A stretch of 64,000 nucleotides of DNA from a bacterium (GCA_030604405.1 JAUVVY010000015.1:34506-98505), one strand, 5' to 3'; positions 44,611 to 54,255 are shown, counted from the first letter of the stretch. Numbers and translations: made by a program. Notes: generated from the letters alone by a model not told the origin.

Positions 44611-46278
44611 TCAGTCCGGCGCTACATCCACTTCGACTGATTCCACGACGAAGCCCGCGTTATCAGTCTCTTCCGCTGTAGAGCGCAACCTCAGGTAGCA
44701 CGCACCCGTTGTCTCCCGCAGCACAGGCAGCACGCCGACTTCGCACCCATCCACAATGACCCGACATTGGCGCTTTGCGTGGGACCAGTCCAGTACCACG
44801 TCATGCCACCGCCCGAGCTCCAGCGCCGCCCCGGCAAAAAGCTCCCCGCTGGGCGCTAGCTGCAGATTGAACAGGTTGTGGACCTTGTCTTCGACATCGA
44901 AAGGCGTGGAGAAATGGTCCGTAAGTCCCACCAGAGCCCCGCCGAACCCGCGCTTGAGCATCAGCCTCATGCCCAGGCGGCCCTGCAGCCCACAAGGGAA
45001 GTTCCACACCGCCGCAGCAGGCCAATCGCGATCCGGCTTGCGGATGCTGAGAACGCGGGCGTCCGGCTTGTCGGGGTGAACTGCGAACTCCACACCCCTG
45101 GTTCCGAAGGTTGACCAGTTATCCGCCTCGGCTGAAAAGTCGGCCTGCTGAGATGTTTCAAGCAGCCAGTCAGGCTCCAGGAGCATCAGCAGCACGCGGC
45201 CGGCTCCCTGGCCCGTGCAATAGATCACCTTGTCATCATTGGCCACCGTCGGGAATGGGTATGCCGTGCCGAAATCACCACGCGGAGGTGGCGGCTGATT
45301 GCGCTTTGGGTCGCGGGCGACCTCGCGATAGCCGCGCCAGCTCTTGCCTTCGTCGTCGGAGATTGCCGCATGCAGAACGTGCCGCCCACCGTAGGCATAC
45401 GGGAACCTCTGACAGACGTTGCAGAACAACACGATCCGCCCATCGTCCAGGCGCACCATCCCGGCGGGAGAGTCAGAAGAGATGATACTTGTCGGCTGCG
45501 GTTGGGACCAGGTAGCCCCGTCCGCTGAAAACGATTCGTAGAAGCGGCCTTGTTGCGTCCGCATCAACATCCACACTCGCCCGTCTTTGAGCTCAATAAC
45601 CACTGGCTCGTCCGCTCCGTAGCTGTGCACAAAGCTGGGCACTTGCACGCTGAGACTGCTGGGCGACAGCTGCCAGGTTTCCCCGCCATCATCGCAATAG
45701 AGCGCCGTGCACCGGAAAGCCCCGGTGTGGGTAAATGCGGCCAGATCCTCTCCGCCGCCCCCGAATGACCTCGGCGGGACCTGTTCGGAAAACGGAAGCA
45801 GAATGCGACCGTTGGTCATCTGAATCACGGAGTTCAACGCCCCCGTATAGCCCTTCCAGATCATTCTGGGAGCCTGCCAACTGGTTCTCCCGCTATCTGA
45901 CTTCGCGTGCCAGATATCGAGCCGCTTGCCATTGTACCCGCCCAGGTATCCGTGCTCAATATCGTCACTATTTGCGCTGTCTTCCGTGTCGGCGTCGGCA
46001 TATTTCAGAAAGAACAGATGCAGCTCCGCCTCACGGTCCAGGAGGGCCTCCAGCCCCAGCCATTCACCCCCGTGCACCGGAAGCTGCAAGAGCGTCTCTG
46101 CTTCCGACCATGTCAGGCCGTTGTCCTCAGAGTAGCGGGCCGCCGCCTCCTGCACGCCGTCCACCGTCCGCATCAGGTTGCCCATCAGCTTCCCATCCGC
46201 AAGTCTAATGATCAGCATGCGCTCATCCAGCAATGGCAAGCAAAGTGGCTTCCTGGCTTCTGCGCTATTCGGCATCAT
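44611..46278 (-). CDS. Sialidase-fold (BNR/Asp-box) protein with lectin-like C-terminus
   Basis: Six-bladed propeller of the sialidase superfamily (residues about 20-385) with Asp-box copies YSEDNGLTWSEAETL, YCDDGGETWQLSP, FSADGATWSQP and SDDEGKSWRGYR. A C-terminal concanavalin-like beta-sandwich (about 400-555) follows. GGGGGTGG precedes the ATG. No signal peptide is visible, so it may be cytoplasmic; many such proteins are not true sialidases. It lies between two isomerase genes, suggesting sugar or glycan processing. Confidence 0.8.
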   Translation of the reverse strand: MMPNSAEARKPLCLPLLDERMLIIRLADGKLMGNLMRTVDGVQEAAARYSEDNGLTWSEAETLLQLPVHGGEWLGLEALLDREAELHLFFLKYADADTEDSANSDDIEHGYLGGYNGKRLDIWHAKSDSGRTSWQAPRMIWKGYTGALNSVIQMTNGRILLPFSEQVPPRSFGGGGEDLAAFTHTGAFRCTALYCDDGGETWQLSPSSLSVQVPSFVHSYGADEPVVIELKDGRVWMLMRTQQGRFYESFSADGATWSQPQPTSIISSDSPAGMVRLDDGRIVLFCNVCQRFPYAYGGRHVLHAAISDDEGKSWRGYREVARDPKRNQPPPPRGDFGTAYPFPTVANDDKVIYCTGQGAGRVLLMLLEPDWLLETSQQADFSAEADNWSTFGTRGVEFAVHPDKPDARVLSIRKPDRDWPAAAVWNFPCGLQGRLGMRLMLKRGFGGALVGLTDHFSTPFDVEDKVHNLFNLQLAPSGELFAGAALELGRWHDVVLDWSHAKRQCRVIVDGCEVGVLPVLRETTGACYLRLRSTAEETDNAGFVVESVEVDVAPD

Positions 46279-46549
46279 TCACCACCCCCTGGTGCTTCGT
46301 GCCACAAGTCCGCGCAACATCGCACACGCGCCGTTGCCTTGCGGAGGGGCCGCATGGATGGGAGTTTGCTTGCGAACTCACGGCCATCCGGCCCAGCCGT
46401 TTGCCGTTGTCGTTTCGGCCAGCCCGCTGGCAGCCGACAAACGACGCGAATTCAGGTCACCAGGCACTGGCTCGGTCTAAGCTTCGTGCCGCTCACGAAG
46501 TTCAGCCCAAGGTAGTCATGAGAAAAAGCTATTGGAGATCGAGGGTCGT
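46279..46549. repeat. Palindromic repeat cluster
   Basis: Contains GGAGGGGCCG...CCGGCCCA (46342-46395) with an inner hairpin GAGTTTGC-TT-GCGAACTC, then a GGCTCGG...CCCAAGG element with an AGCTTCGTG/CACGAAGTT hairpin (46468-46512). No gene seen. Confidence 0.6.
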
Positions 46550-47380
46550 CTATCCGCCCTCATACATCTGCATCAGCCGCTCAAAACGCGCCTTGGCCTC
46601 TCGCAGCATCCGCTTCGGCTCCTGCTTAGCTCGCACCTCCAGCATGAACACGTCCTGGTAGCCGGTCGCTCGCAAGGCCGCCATGAAAGCCACCCAGTCA
46701 ATATTGCCCTCAAAAGGCAACGCATGCTGGTCGGATTGGCCGTCATTGTCGCTGATGTGAAGCGTCATCAGTCTATGCTCAACCAGGCCCAGTGCCGCCA
46801 CCGGGTCCTCGCCGATGTTGGCGTGGCTGGTGTCCAGACAATAGCCCAGGTTGTCGGCGCCGATTGCTTCCACAAACCTGACCACCTCGGCCACCGTATC
46901 GCCGACGCGCAGCTTCGTCGGCAGTGAGTTCTCCACCGCAACTGGCAGGCCGATATCCCTGCAAAACGCGGCCAGCTCTGTGACGCTCTCCTGCCCTGCC
47001 GCAAATTGCACTGATCGCTCCGCTTCATCCTTGAGTATGCCGCCGGCGTGGGTCACAAGTATCTTGCCACCGACCTTTGTCAGGGCGACGGCGATCTTCT
47101 TGGCCTCCGCTACAGCGGCCTTTCGCACCTCTTCATCCGACCCCGACATTTCGGTTATGAACTTGTCCGGCACGTGCAATGTGTGCACCGCCACACCGCA
47201 CTCCTGCAACGCCGTTGACAGCCGGGCTATCGCGTCTTCATCCGCGTAATCAAGATGCTGCGGCAGGCGTCGCAGCTCGATGTGGCGCACGCCCTCAGAC
47301 CCCAGCAGCGGCAGGTGCACGAGTAAATCATCTTCGTCGTACCACAGCAATGTCGAGACGCCGAGCTCCATTTTCGCCAT
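46550..47380 (-). CDS. Sugar phosphate isomerase/epimerase-like TIM-barrel protein
   Basis: Same superfamily as the protein at 43557. Metal-site strands: LPVAVENSL (Glu), GYCLDTSHANIGEDP (Asp, His), MTLHISDNDGQSDQH (His, Asp) and VFMLEVRA (Glu). Its ATG overlaps by one base the stop of the MBL gene upstream (TGATG), so the two are co-translated. Substrate unknown. Confidence 0.87.
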   Translation of the reverse strand: MAKMELGVSTLLWYDEDDLLVHLPLLGSEGVRHIELRRLPQHLDYADEDAIARLSTALQECGVAVHTLHVPDKFITEMSGSDEEVRKAAVAEAKKIAVALTKVGGKILVTHAGGILKDEAERSVQFAAGQESVTELAAFCRDIGLPVAVENSLPTKLRVGDTVAEVVRFVEAIGADNLGYCLDTSHANIGEDPVAALGLVEHRLMTLHISDNDGQSDQHALPFEGNIDWVAFMAALRATGYQDVFMLEVRAKQEPKRMLREAKARFERLMQMYEGG

Positions 47381-48219
47381 CAGATATTCAGGACCATCCC
47401 ATCGTAAGCCACCTCAACACCGTGCTGCGCAAAGCGAGCCGCAAGCTGCTCCTGCGACAAGTCGTCACCCTTGTGGCCGTGTGAGATGTGCTGAGCGATA
47501 AAGCGCCCGCCGCTTTTCAGCAGCCCCTCTTTCTCAAAGCGCTGCTTAATCCCCAAAAACGGCGCGGTACTCAAGTGCGCGTACCGGCACTCCTGCAGCT
47601 CGTGGCAGGTGCAATCGAGCACAAGGACATCGTACTGCCGTTTTTCGATCTCCTGCCAGGTCCGCTCCGGAAACCACCCCGTGTCACAAGCGTAGAGTAT
47701 GGTCTTCGGGCCGCGCTCGAAGATGTAAATCAGCGGCTCTTCGCCGCCGGTAGTATCATGATCCGCCGCCAGCGCGGTCAGGACGAATTCATCGTTTTCG
47801 CAGCCCACAGTATCCAACGGCTCCAGCACATTGATATGGAGGTTCAGTCTCTCGGGGTCGAAGAAGCGGTTGAATTGCTGATAGACCGGCAGCAGCTCTG
47901 CTACCCGGCGGTTGCAGTAGAGATGCAGCGGCGGCCCGTCCGCCCGGCCGGTGGCGGCCAACACGCACGGGTCAAGATGATCCTGGTGCGAGTGGGTGAC
48001 AAACAGGTGCGTCACATCAGCCAGGCTGATGCCGCACTGGATGGCGGCCATAGCCACATTCGGCGGCAGGTCGAACAGGTACTTTCTATCCACCAGCAGG
48101 CACGAGCCGATTCTGACGTGCTTGCCGTGCTCGGCGATAGCCGCCTTGCATGCTTCACAGTTGCAGAACACGGAGGGCCACAACTCCCCGGCCCCGCTGC
48201 CCAGGAAGATTATCTCCAC
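47380..48219 (-). CDS. Metallo-beta-lactamase-fold hydrolase (PhnP-like)
   Basis: Zinc hydrolase: the HSHQDHLDP motif (HxHxDH, residues about 75-83), a later His in ADHDTTG, an Asp in LVLDCTCHE and a C-terminal QHISHGHKGD. The N-terminal LGSGAGELWPSVFCNCEAC resembles PhnP and related phosphodiesterases, which carry extra Cys ligands there. Likely acts on a cyclic phosphate or similar ester. First gene of a coupled pair with the isomerase at 46550. Confidence 0.85.
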   Translation of the reverse strand: MEIIFLGSGAGELWPSVFCNCEACKAAIAEHGKHVRIGSCLLVDRKYLFDLPPNVAMAAIQCGISLADVTHLFVTHSHQDHLDPCVLAATGRADGPPLHLYCNRRVAELLPVYQQFNRFFDPERLNLHINVLEPLDTVGCENDEFVLTALAADHDTTGGEEPLIYIFERGPKTILYACDTGWFPERTWQEIEKRQYDVLVLDCTCHELQECRYAHLSTAPFLGIKQRFEKEGLLKSGGRFIAQHISHGHKGDDLSQEQLAARFAQHGVEVAYDGMVLNI

Positions 48220-48620
48220 AGCTATCGCCGCCTTTAGCCCGATTATTCATCAATCCGTGGGTCGGGCATCCTGCCCGACTCCGTTGCTGTTGTCCCCTCT
48301 CCCCACGGGAGAGGGGCCGGGGGTGAGGGCGCCGTAGCCTTGCGGAGGGGCCGGCCGAGCGAAGCGAGACCGGCCCGCGCCCTTTCGCATCCCGTGGGTC
48401 GGGCACCCCAATAATTATCCCGTGGGTCGGGCTTTCCAGCCCGACGCCTTTGCCGTTGAGTCGTTCGGAGGGGCCGCATTGATGTGAGTTTGCCTGCAAA
48501 CTCACGGCCATCCGGCCCACGGCTTATCATCCCGCCATCGCCTACGATTAAGCCTGCGCGGCTCACAAACCAGGAACCCGCACAACTACGCTTTCCAGCC
48601 CGACGCCTTTGCCGTTGTCC
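48220..48620. repeat. Palindromic repeat island
   Basis: Begins with a TA-bounded end TAGCCCGATTATTCATCAA (48235-48253), followed by GTCGGGC/GCCCGAC hairpins (48263-48279, 48426-48444), a CCTCTCCCCACGGGAGAGG hairpin (48297-48315) and two GGAGGGGCCG...CCGGCCC units (48343-48377, 48466-48519; the second with inner GAGTTTGC-CT-GCAAACTC). No gene, promoter or matching right end is seen in these 401 bases. Confidence 0.65.
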
Positions 48621-49631
48621 TTACAGCTTCACCTTCTGCGGCCGGCCCGACTTAGCCGACTTCTCGGCCGCGTCCATCACCGCAATCGTCATCGCCGACT
48701 GCTCCGGCTTGCAGATTAGCTCCTCGCCCTTGCGCAGATGGTTGGAGATATTCTTGTAGTACTCCGCCCGCGCAGTGGCCAGGTTCGGCACCTCCATTTT
48801 CGTCTCCAGGCCGCCAATGTCGGTCACAACGGTGATCGCCTCTCCGCTCCATTGCGCTTCGATCGCGCCCCTGTCGCCGACGATGCGCCACTTCGACCTG
48901 CCGATACGCGAAATGCTGGAGATGGTGACATCGGCCTGCACGTTGTCTTCAAAGCGGATTATCGCACGCACCTGGTCCTCGTTGCTCTTCTGCTGCCACA
49001 CGCGCTTGTGGAAAAAGCCGGTCACATCAATTATTGGTTTGTCCACCAACTGCAGCACCCAGTCGAGCATGTGCGCGCCCCAGTCGAAAAACGCCCCGCC
49101 CGATATCTTCTTATCATCCCGCCACCAACTCTGCGCCGGGTCCCAGCCACCCATGTAGCAATCAACCTCGAATATCTCCCCTATCAGCCCTTGCCTGACC
49201 ACTTCACATATCGTCAGGTAATCCGCGTCCCAGCGGCGGTTGTGAAAAACCGACAGCATCACTTCATTCTCTTTCGCCGCCTGCAGCATCGCCGCGGCTT
49301 CCCTCGCGCTGATGCACATCGGCTTTTCGACAACGACGTGCTTGCCCGCGTTGAGGCACTGGATCGCCAGCTTCGCGTGGGTATTGTGCGGCGTGATGAT
49401 TACCCCCAGGTCAAAATCGCTATCCCTGAGCATATCGGAGAGCTTTTCGTAGGTCGCCACGCCCGGCAGCTCTTCTTCGGCCGCCACCAGTCGCTCCTTG
49501 GCCGTATCACAAACCGCCACCGTCTTCATCCCCGCAGTGTTGTTGATGAAGTCGGCGTGATGTTTTCCCATGTTGAACAACGGGCCGTAGCCGACGATCG
49601 CGCATCTTATCTGCCTCATCTTCTCAGCCAT
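48621..49631 (-). CDS. Gfo/Idh/MocA-family oxidoreductase
   Basis: NAD(P)-dependent sugar dehydrogenase family. A Rossmann domain starts IRCAIVGYGPLFNMGKHHAD; the EKPMCISAREAAAM motif carries the conserved Lys-Pro; the catalytic half includes ISGGAFFDWGAHMLDWVL with the conserved Gly/Asp/His pattern. The ATG at 49631 (MAEKMRQ) is chosen; ATG 49619 (MRQIRC) is possible, and longer frames run into the terminator upstream. Substrate unknown, probably a sugar or inositol derivative given its neighbours. 336 residues. Confidence 0.9.
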   Translation of the reverse strand: MAEKMRQIRCAIVGYGPLFNMGKHHADFINNTAGMKTVAVCDTAKERLVAAEEELPGVATYEKLSDMLRDSDFDLGVIITPHNTHAKLAIQCLNAGKHVVVEKPMCISAREAAAMLQAAKENEVMLSVFHNRRWDADYLTICEVVRQGLIGEIFEVDCYMGGWDPAQSWWRDDKKISGGAFFDWGAHMLDWVLQLVDKPIIDVTGFFHKRVWQQKSNEDQVRAIIRFEDNVQADVTISSISRIGRSKWRIVGDRGAIEAQWSGEAITVVTDIGGLETKMEVPNLATARAEYYKNISNHLRKGEELICKPEQSAMTIAVMDAAEKSAKSGRPQKVKL

Positions 49632-49699
49632 CCTTGACGCTCTTCGTACGGCAATGAGGAACCCGGCCTTAGTTTGACCCCGACGGCGTGCAATTCCTC

Positions 49700-49735
49700 C
49701 CACAAAACGAAGCAGGCCCTGCTGATCGCAGGGCC
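49700..49735 (-). terminator. Terminator of the minus-strand envelope operon
   Basis: On the minus strand GGCCCTGC-GATCA-GCAGGGCC (49735-49715), followed by TGCTTCGTTTTG, 28 bases after the stop of the coiled-coil protein gene. Confidence 0.7.
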
Positions 49736-49762
49736 CGTGTGGGTTGCTTGGACAGCCTATTA

Positions 49763-51541
49763 TCAATCGGTTTGCTCCGCTGGCACCGTCTCGTCGGGTT
49801 CAGCCGGCGCCGCCAGCGGCTCCACTTCAATGCCCAGCTTGCGCAGGCCCTCGTTGGCCAACTCCTCGGCTTCCAGATAGTCGCCCGCATAAAGCGCCTC
49901 GCGGGCCAGGGCGAAGAGCCTCTCCAACTCGGCGACGAGCTCCTCGTCTTCGCCGGCTTCCCGCAGTTGGCTGTAAGGCTCCTGAGCGGCCTGCATCTTG
50001 TCCCGGATCCGCTGCTCGGCCTCGGCCTTTTCCATCTCGGTTTCGTACCCCTTGATCAGCGCAGCGGCATCGGGCTGGCCCTCGGCTTCTGCGCCTCCGG
50101 GCGGTTGCGGCCTGCGGCCATCAGTCATAGCCATGACTAGCTGCTCCGCTATCGCCTCCTTACGCTGCTCGAACTGCTCATCGGTGAGCCCGCGAGCCCG
50201 CTGCAGTGCATCAACTAGGCTTGCGGTGAGGGCCTCTCGCATCTGCTGCATGCGGTCGTCGGGCATCGGCCTGCGCCCACCGGGTCTTTCACCACCCGGT
50301 CTCTCACCTCGTTGGCCCCGCCTTTCCATCCCCTCGCGCTTGCCGGTCGTCAGCTCATTCAGCATTGTGGAGAACTCGTGGCGGCGCTTGCCGATTGCCG
50401 AAAAATGCCCCAGGGCCTCGTCGAGTATCTCCTTAATCTGCTCGGCGTTTTTCTCCCTGATTGCTACCATGGCGTTGCTAATCTTCTCGTAGGCGTAAGT
50501 CAGGTCAACTTCCTCCGCCGCCACCATCCCCAGCAGCCCCTGCAGTAAGAACGGCGGAAATCCACCCTCAGCGCCCGGAGCGCGACCAGGCCTTCGTCCC
50601 TGTGGCGCTCTGAGTCTCATCGCCCGCCTGCCCGGCTGGCGGCGTTCTTGCCCCTTCTTGGCACTCTGCGCCGCTTTGATGGCTTTCTGGATTACAGCCT
50701 TCGCTTCATCCACCTTGCCCTGTGCAGCTAAAGCCTCGGCCCGTCGGACCAGCTCCATAGCCGGTCGCACGTCGCGCCCCTGACGGTTGGCCTCCTCCAC
50801 CACACCGCGGAATTTTTCCAGGCCCTCACGCAGTTCCTCAGGGAGTCCAGGCTCAGGGCCGCCGCCCTTGCCGCGGACCATCTTCTGCATCTTGGCCAGC
50901 AGCGTCCTGACCTTTTCGTCCTGTCCCAGACGCGCGGCCTCAATTAGCGAATCCCGTACAGCCCGCAGGTCGTCCACATCCACGCCCGCATCGCGAAGCT
51001 GCCGCGAGTAGTTGCACTCCTCCAGGAAAGCACGAAGCAGGTCCTCGCGCTGCCTGAAGTACGCCACCGCCCCCTCGGGCAAGTCGGCGTAGGCTTCCGG
51101 CGGCAACTTGGGGCTATCGCCGTCCAACTCCGGCGCATCAGGTAATATGCTGGGCGCCTCCGCAGGGGCGGTTGGCGCCTGCAAGCGTGCCATGAGTTGC
51201 TTGACGTCCTCATAGCGTCCCGCCTCCAGGGCACTTACCGCCGCGGCCAACTGCTGCCGGCTTGCGCCCTCCGGACCCGCAAGCTCCAGCAGCCGCAAGC
51301 TGTCGCCCATCGCCGCCGCAATCTGTGCCTTGTCATTCTGCAGCTTCAGGCCCGCACCTGCCGCAAACACGATGCCCAATGTCAGAACCACAAGTAGCAC
51401 CGGCACCAGTATGCTGGGCCGCCGCGATCTGTCTTGTGACGAGGCGGCGGCGGCAAGTTCCTGCGCCTGTTCGTCCTCAGAGCCGGCAGCCTCCTCAGGC
51501 TCGCCCTGGTCTTGCTCCTCGCGCCCATTGTCATCTATCAT
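49763..51541 (-). CDS. Single-pass membrane protein with long helical/coiled-coil region
   Basis: 592 residues: an acidic cytoplasmic N-terminus (about 1-40), one transmembrane helix (SILVPVLLVVLTLGIVFAAG, about 43-62), then a long, charged, helical exterior with several Ala/Glu/Arg/Gln-rich repeats, a basic Arg/Pro/Gly-rich stretch (about 300-325 and 400-425) and an acidic C-terminus. The sequence AEALAAQGKVDEAKAVIQKA looks TPR-like. No known domain recognised. It lies 129 bases downstream of the overlapping operon and shares its terminator, so it probably belongs to the same envelope system. Confidence 0.75.
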   Translation of the reverse strand: MIDDNGREEQDQGEPEEAAGSEDEQAQELAAAASSQDRSRRPSILVPVLLVVLTLGIVFAAGAGLKLQNDKAQIAAAMGDSLRLLELAGPEGASRQQLAAAVSALEAGRYEDVKQLMARLQAPTAPAEAPSILPDAPELDGDSPKLPPEAYADLPEGAVAYFRQREDLLRAFLEECNYSRQLRDAGVDVDDLRAVRDSLIEAARLGQDEKVRTLLAKMQKMVRGKGGGPEPGLPEELREGLEKFRGVVEEANRQGRDVRPAMELVRRAEALAAQGKVDEAKAVIQKAIKAAQSAKKGQERRQPGRRAMRLRAPQGRRPGRAPGAEGGFPPFLLQGLLGMVAAEEVDLTYAYEKISNAMVAIREKNAEQIKEILDEALGHFSAIGKRRHEFSTMLNELTTGKREGMERRGQRGERPGGERPGGRRPMPDDRMQQMREALTASLVDALQRARGLTDEQFEQRKEAIAEQLVMAMTDGRRPQPPGGAEAEGQPDAAALIKGYETEMEKAEAEQRIRDKMQAAQEPYSQLREAGEDEELVAELERLFALAREALYAGDYLEAEELANEGLRKLGIEVEPLAAPAEPDETVPAEQTD

Positions 51542-51670
51542 GGCAACTTAGTCCTCTCAGCCTTGAGTAGAACTATTTTCCATTAAACCTATACTATCTT
51601 GTACAAAGAGGCATATATGGCCTGCGGCCAGAACTCTGACTGCTTCTCGCCATCGCACTCTCGCTCGCGA

Positions 51671-53392
51671 CTAGCCGGCAATGGACTGTCGCAGCAACGC
51701 TGCGGCCTGTCGTTCGAGGTCCATGATGAATCGCAACTGCCTGGCCGCGCGTTGCCAGCCCTCAGTATCGCTGGGCTCACCTTCCTCGGCTTGCCCGCTG
51801 GCGCGCTGTATCGCTCCGGCCAGCGTCTCGAGTTCCTGCTCGATACCTTCAAAGACGCCGGCGGCGTGCAGCAGATTCGCACTTTTTCGCCCGGCCACGA
51901 TCCTGGCCTGCTGCCGCAAGAACACTGCCGCTGCTTTCCTGCATCTTTTCAACTCCGGCAACTGCTCCTCGGTCCACGCAAGCACCTTAGGCAAGTTATC
52001 TGACGGCTGGCCGGCCAGGTCTTGTTCCAGCGTCCGATAGGCCTCCATCCCCGAGGCCACGCCTGCAACTCTGCGCCCCTCAATGGCTGACACCGCCGTG
52101 TGCAGTGCTTCCCGAAGAATCTCCGATGGCTCGGGAGTATGCTCGCGTCCGACGATTGAAAACTGATAATAGGAACCGAAGCCCTGTGCCTTTGATGACG
52201 ACCACGTTCTCAGGAAGTTCGCCTTAGTGGTAACCGAAGTGCTATCCCGGTCAGGCATCATGTAGAAAACCTGGTCTTGAGCGGGCCGGTAGCCGGTCAC
52301 GATGACCCAGCGCTGTTGCGGGCTGGACTGCTGGACCAGCACCGGCCGGCCGTTCCTTATCGCCTGGCCCAGCGCACTAAAGCTGCTTTCCGCGTCGGGA
52401 GCGGACCATTCATTGGTCGTGAACCCGAGTGTTTCGGCCACCAGCACGTAGGGATTACGGATGAACTTGCGACCCCCTACAGACGGGTCTTCTGACTTGT
52501 AGAAGAAATCGAAAGCCGCGCCGGAAAGCGCCAGCACCGTCTGCTCGTCCAGGCTAACCTTATGAAAGGCCAGCAGGCTCTTGAGCGCGGCTAGCTGCTG
52601 GCGGCGCTCGCTGCCGCTGCCTGGAAAGCGCGGCACGCCGTGGATAACACGCGCCGCAGCCCGCAAGGTCTGCTCCTCCTTCTGCTGGTCGTCGGCCCGC
52701 ACACCGTAGTAGATCCGACCGATGGCGCGTTTCGCCTCCCAAGCGCTGTAGCTGCCCGGGTATTTCTCCACTACCCTCTCATAGTGCTCCACCGCCTGCT
52801 TGGGCTCGCCCAGATGCTTCTCCGCCGCCTTTGCGTGTATCAGTGCCGCGGTCGCAGCCTGTCGCCGCTCGCCTGCAAACTGCTTCTCCAAGAGCTGCGC
52901 TTCCGCCATTGCTTGTTCGTACTTGCCTGCAGCATACAGGGCGTGCACCAACTGCACGTAGCAGCGCGCGACCTTTTGCTTGCTCTCGGGGAAGCGGCTG
53001 CGCACTACTTCGCAGGTGGCCCGCACTGCTTCCGGGCTCTTCAGATCCCGGCGCTGAATATAGGCGATCCACAACAGCGCATCGTCGGCGTATGGCGAAT
53101 CGGGATAATTGTCAGCCAGGATCTGGTACGTAGTAATGGCCGAGGTGGGGTCTGCAAAATCCTCGCGGAACAGATAGCCGAGTTTGTACAGCGCGTCGTC
53201 GGCCCGCGCCGATCTCGGCTGTTCAACCGCCAGTCGCCGGTATTCCTTGGCAGCCAGCGCGCTGTCGCCCTGAGCCAGAAACGCCTCCGCCCGTTGATAA
53301 AGCCGCTCTGCCCGGCTGTAACAGCCGCTGAGCAACACAATTCCCAGCGCCGCAACTACAAGCACAAGTCCGCCTGTCCGCTCCGCTCTCAC
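51671..53392 (-). CDS. Lipoprotein with TPR repeats and a C39-like cysteine-peptidase-fold domain
   Basis: Signal with lipobox LLSGC (residues 20-24). TPR/Sel1-like repeats (about 28-230: AERLYQRAEAFLAQGDSALA, then DALYKLGYLF and AAKYEQAMAEAQ-type helices) precede a C39/BtrH-N-like domain (about 265-425: GRPVLVQQSSPQQRWVIVTG and QVFYMMPDRDS). The expected Cys-His catalytic pair is not obvious, so the domain may be a binding module. The C-terminus is helical. The GTG start overlaps the stop of the upstream gene by 4 bases. Confidence 0.75.
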   Translation of the reverse strand: MRAERTGGLVLVVAALGIVLLSGCYSRAERLYQRAEAFLAQGDSALAAKEYRRLAVEQPRSARADDALYKLGYLFREDFADPTSAITTYQILADNYPDSPYADDALLWIAYIQRRDLKSPEAVRATCEVVRSRFPESKQKVARCYVQLVHALYAAGKYEQAMAEAQLLEKQFAGERRQAATAALIHAKAAEKHLGEPKQAVEHYERVVEKYPGSYSAWEAKRAIGRIYYGVRADDQQKEEQTLRAAARVIHGVPRFPGSGSERRQQLAALKSLLAFHKVSLDEQTVLALSGAAFDFFYKSEDPSVGGRKFIRNPYVLVAETLGFTTNEWSAPDAESSFSALGQAIRNGRPVLVQQSSPQQRWVIVTGYRPAQDQVFYMMPDRDSTSVTTKANFLRTWSSSKAQGFGSYYQFSIVGREHTPEPSEILREALHTAVSAIEGRRVAGVASGMEAYRTLEQDLAGQPSDNLPKVLAWTEEQLPELKRCRKAAAVFLRQQARIVAGRKSANLLHAAGVFEGIEQELETLAGAIQRASGQAEEGEPSDTEGWQRAARQLRFIMDLERQAAALLRQSIAG

Positions 53393-54255
53393 CAGTTCTC
53401 CACCTCCTCCAAAACTAGTGCCGCGTTCATCAATTCCGCGCGGATTTGCCCGGGGAAGCGGTCGGCGATGCTCTGCAGGCCTTCGGCCAGATGCTCTGCT
53501 CGGCTGCGCTCTGCCAGGTACCGCATCATCAGTGGCGATGCCGTTTTCTGGGCGTTGGCTATCTCTTCGAGGACCAGGCCGGCCCGCTGCAGAACTGTGG
53601 AGCTCTCCTGACTCTGCGCTTCAGAGAACACGAATTCGCTCACCGCGTCCGCAACCGTGCCCGACAGGTCTTGGGCGATCACTCGTTGCTGCACGCACCC
53701 CCAGCTTACCTGTGTCATACTGATCTGGTTCGCCATGACGACAGCCCACACCGCGATTGTCGCAGCAACGGCCACAACGGTGCCCAGGCCAACCTTGGCG
53801 ATCCTCAACGCTCGCTGCCGCGCCTGGTATGCTCGCCCGATCCTGTCGCTGGCCTCATCAACGGCGGCCAGCAGCTCACCGGACAGCTCTTCCGGCATGG
53901 CGATCGTTTCTTCCTGTCCCATCTGGCTGGCGCTTTGCAGCGCCTCTTCAGCTTGCTCGTAGCTGGCGTGGCCGGACAGTCCATTCAACAGGATCTTCTC
54001 CGCACGCCGCTCCAGCCCACCAGCAAAGCGCCAGGCGGCAAGCTTGCTGAGCAATTTGTGCCACGTGTCCACCACTGCTTCGCACGCGGCCTGCTCGTCC
54101 CCGCATACCATCAGCGCCGTGGTGTACCAGTAATCGCCGCTGCGATACAATAGCGACCGCAACGCGTCCGGCACACCCCGCCGGCAGCGCCGGTACAGCG
54201 CCAGTTCCGCCCGCCGCGAATGTTTCCCCCTCTGTGGCCTATCACTCCTGCTCAA
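53389..54255 (-). CDS. Membrane protein with a decayed ECF sigma region-2-like domain
   Basis: Residues about 17-90 (ALYRRCRRGVPDALRSLLYR, then YWYTTALMVCGDEQAACEAV and a RAEKILLNGL ending) follow the spacing of ECF sigma region 2, but region 4 is absent and the promoter-recognition helices are degenerate. A transmembrane helix follows (about 152-173) and then an exterior helical domain of about 115 residues. The TTG at 54255 is set by GAAGGA upstream and overlaps the previous gene by 14 bases. The sigma resemblance is by eye; a plain helical membrane protein is the alternative. Confidence 0.65.
   Translation of the reverse strand: MSRSDRPQRGKHSRRAELALYRRCRRGVPDALRSLLYRSGDYWYTTALMVCGDEQAACEAVVDTWHKLLSKLAAWRFAGGLERRAEKILLNGLSGHASYEQAEEALQSASQMGQEETIAMPEELSGELLAAVDEASDRIGRAYQARQRALRIAKVGLGTVVAVAATIAVWAVVMANQISMTQVSWGCVQQRVIAQDLSGTVADAVSEFVFSEAQSQESSTVLQRAGLVLEEIANAQKTASPLMMRYLAERSRAEHLAEGLQSIADRFPGQIRAELMNAALVLEEVENW

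Noticed and set aside
49632..49766. N-terminal extension of the Gfo/Idh/MocA protein
   Set aside because: It would run through the terminator hairpin of the neighbouring operon; the Rossmann motif begins right after ATG 49631.
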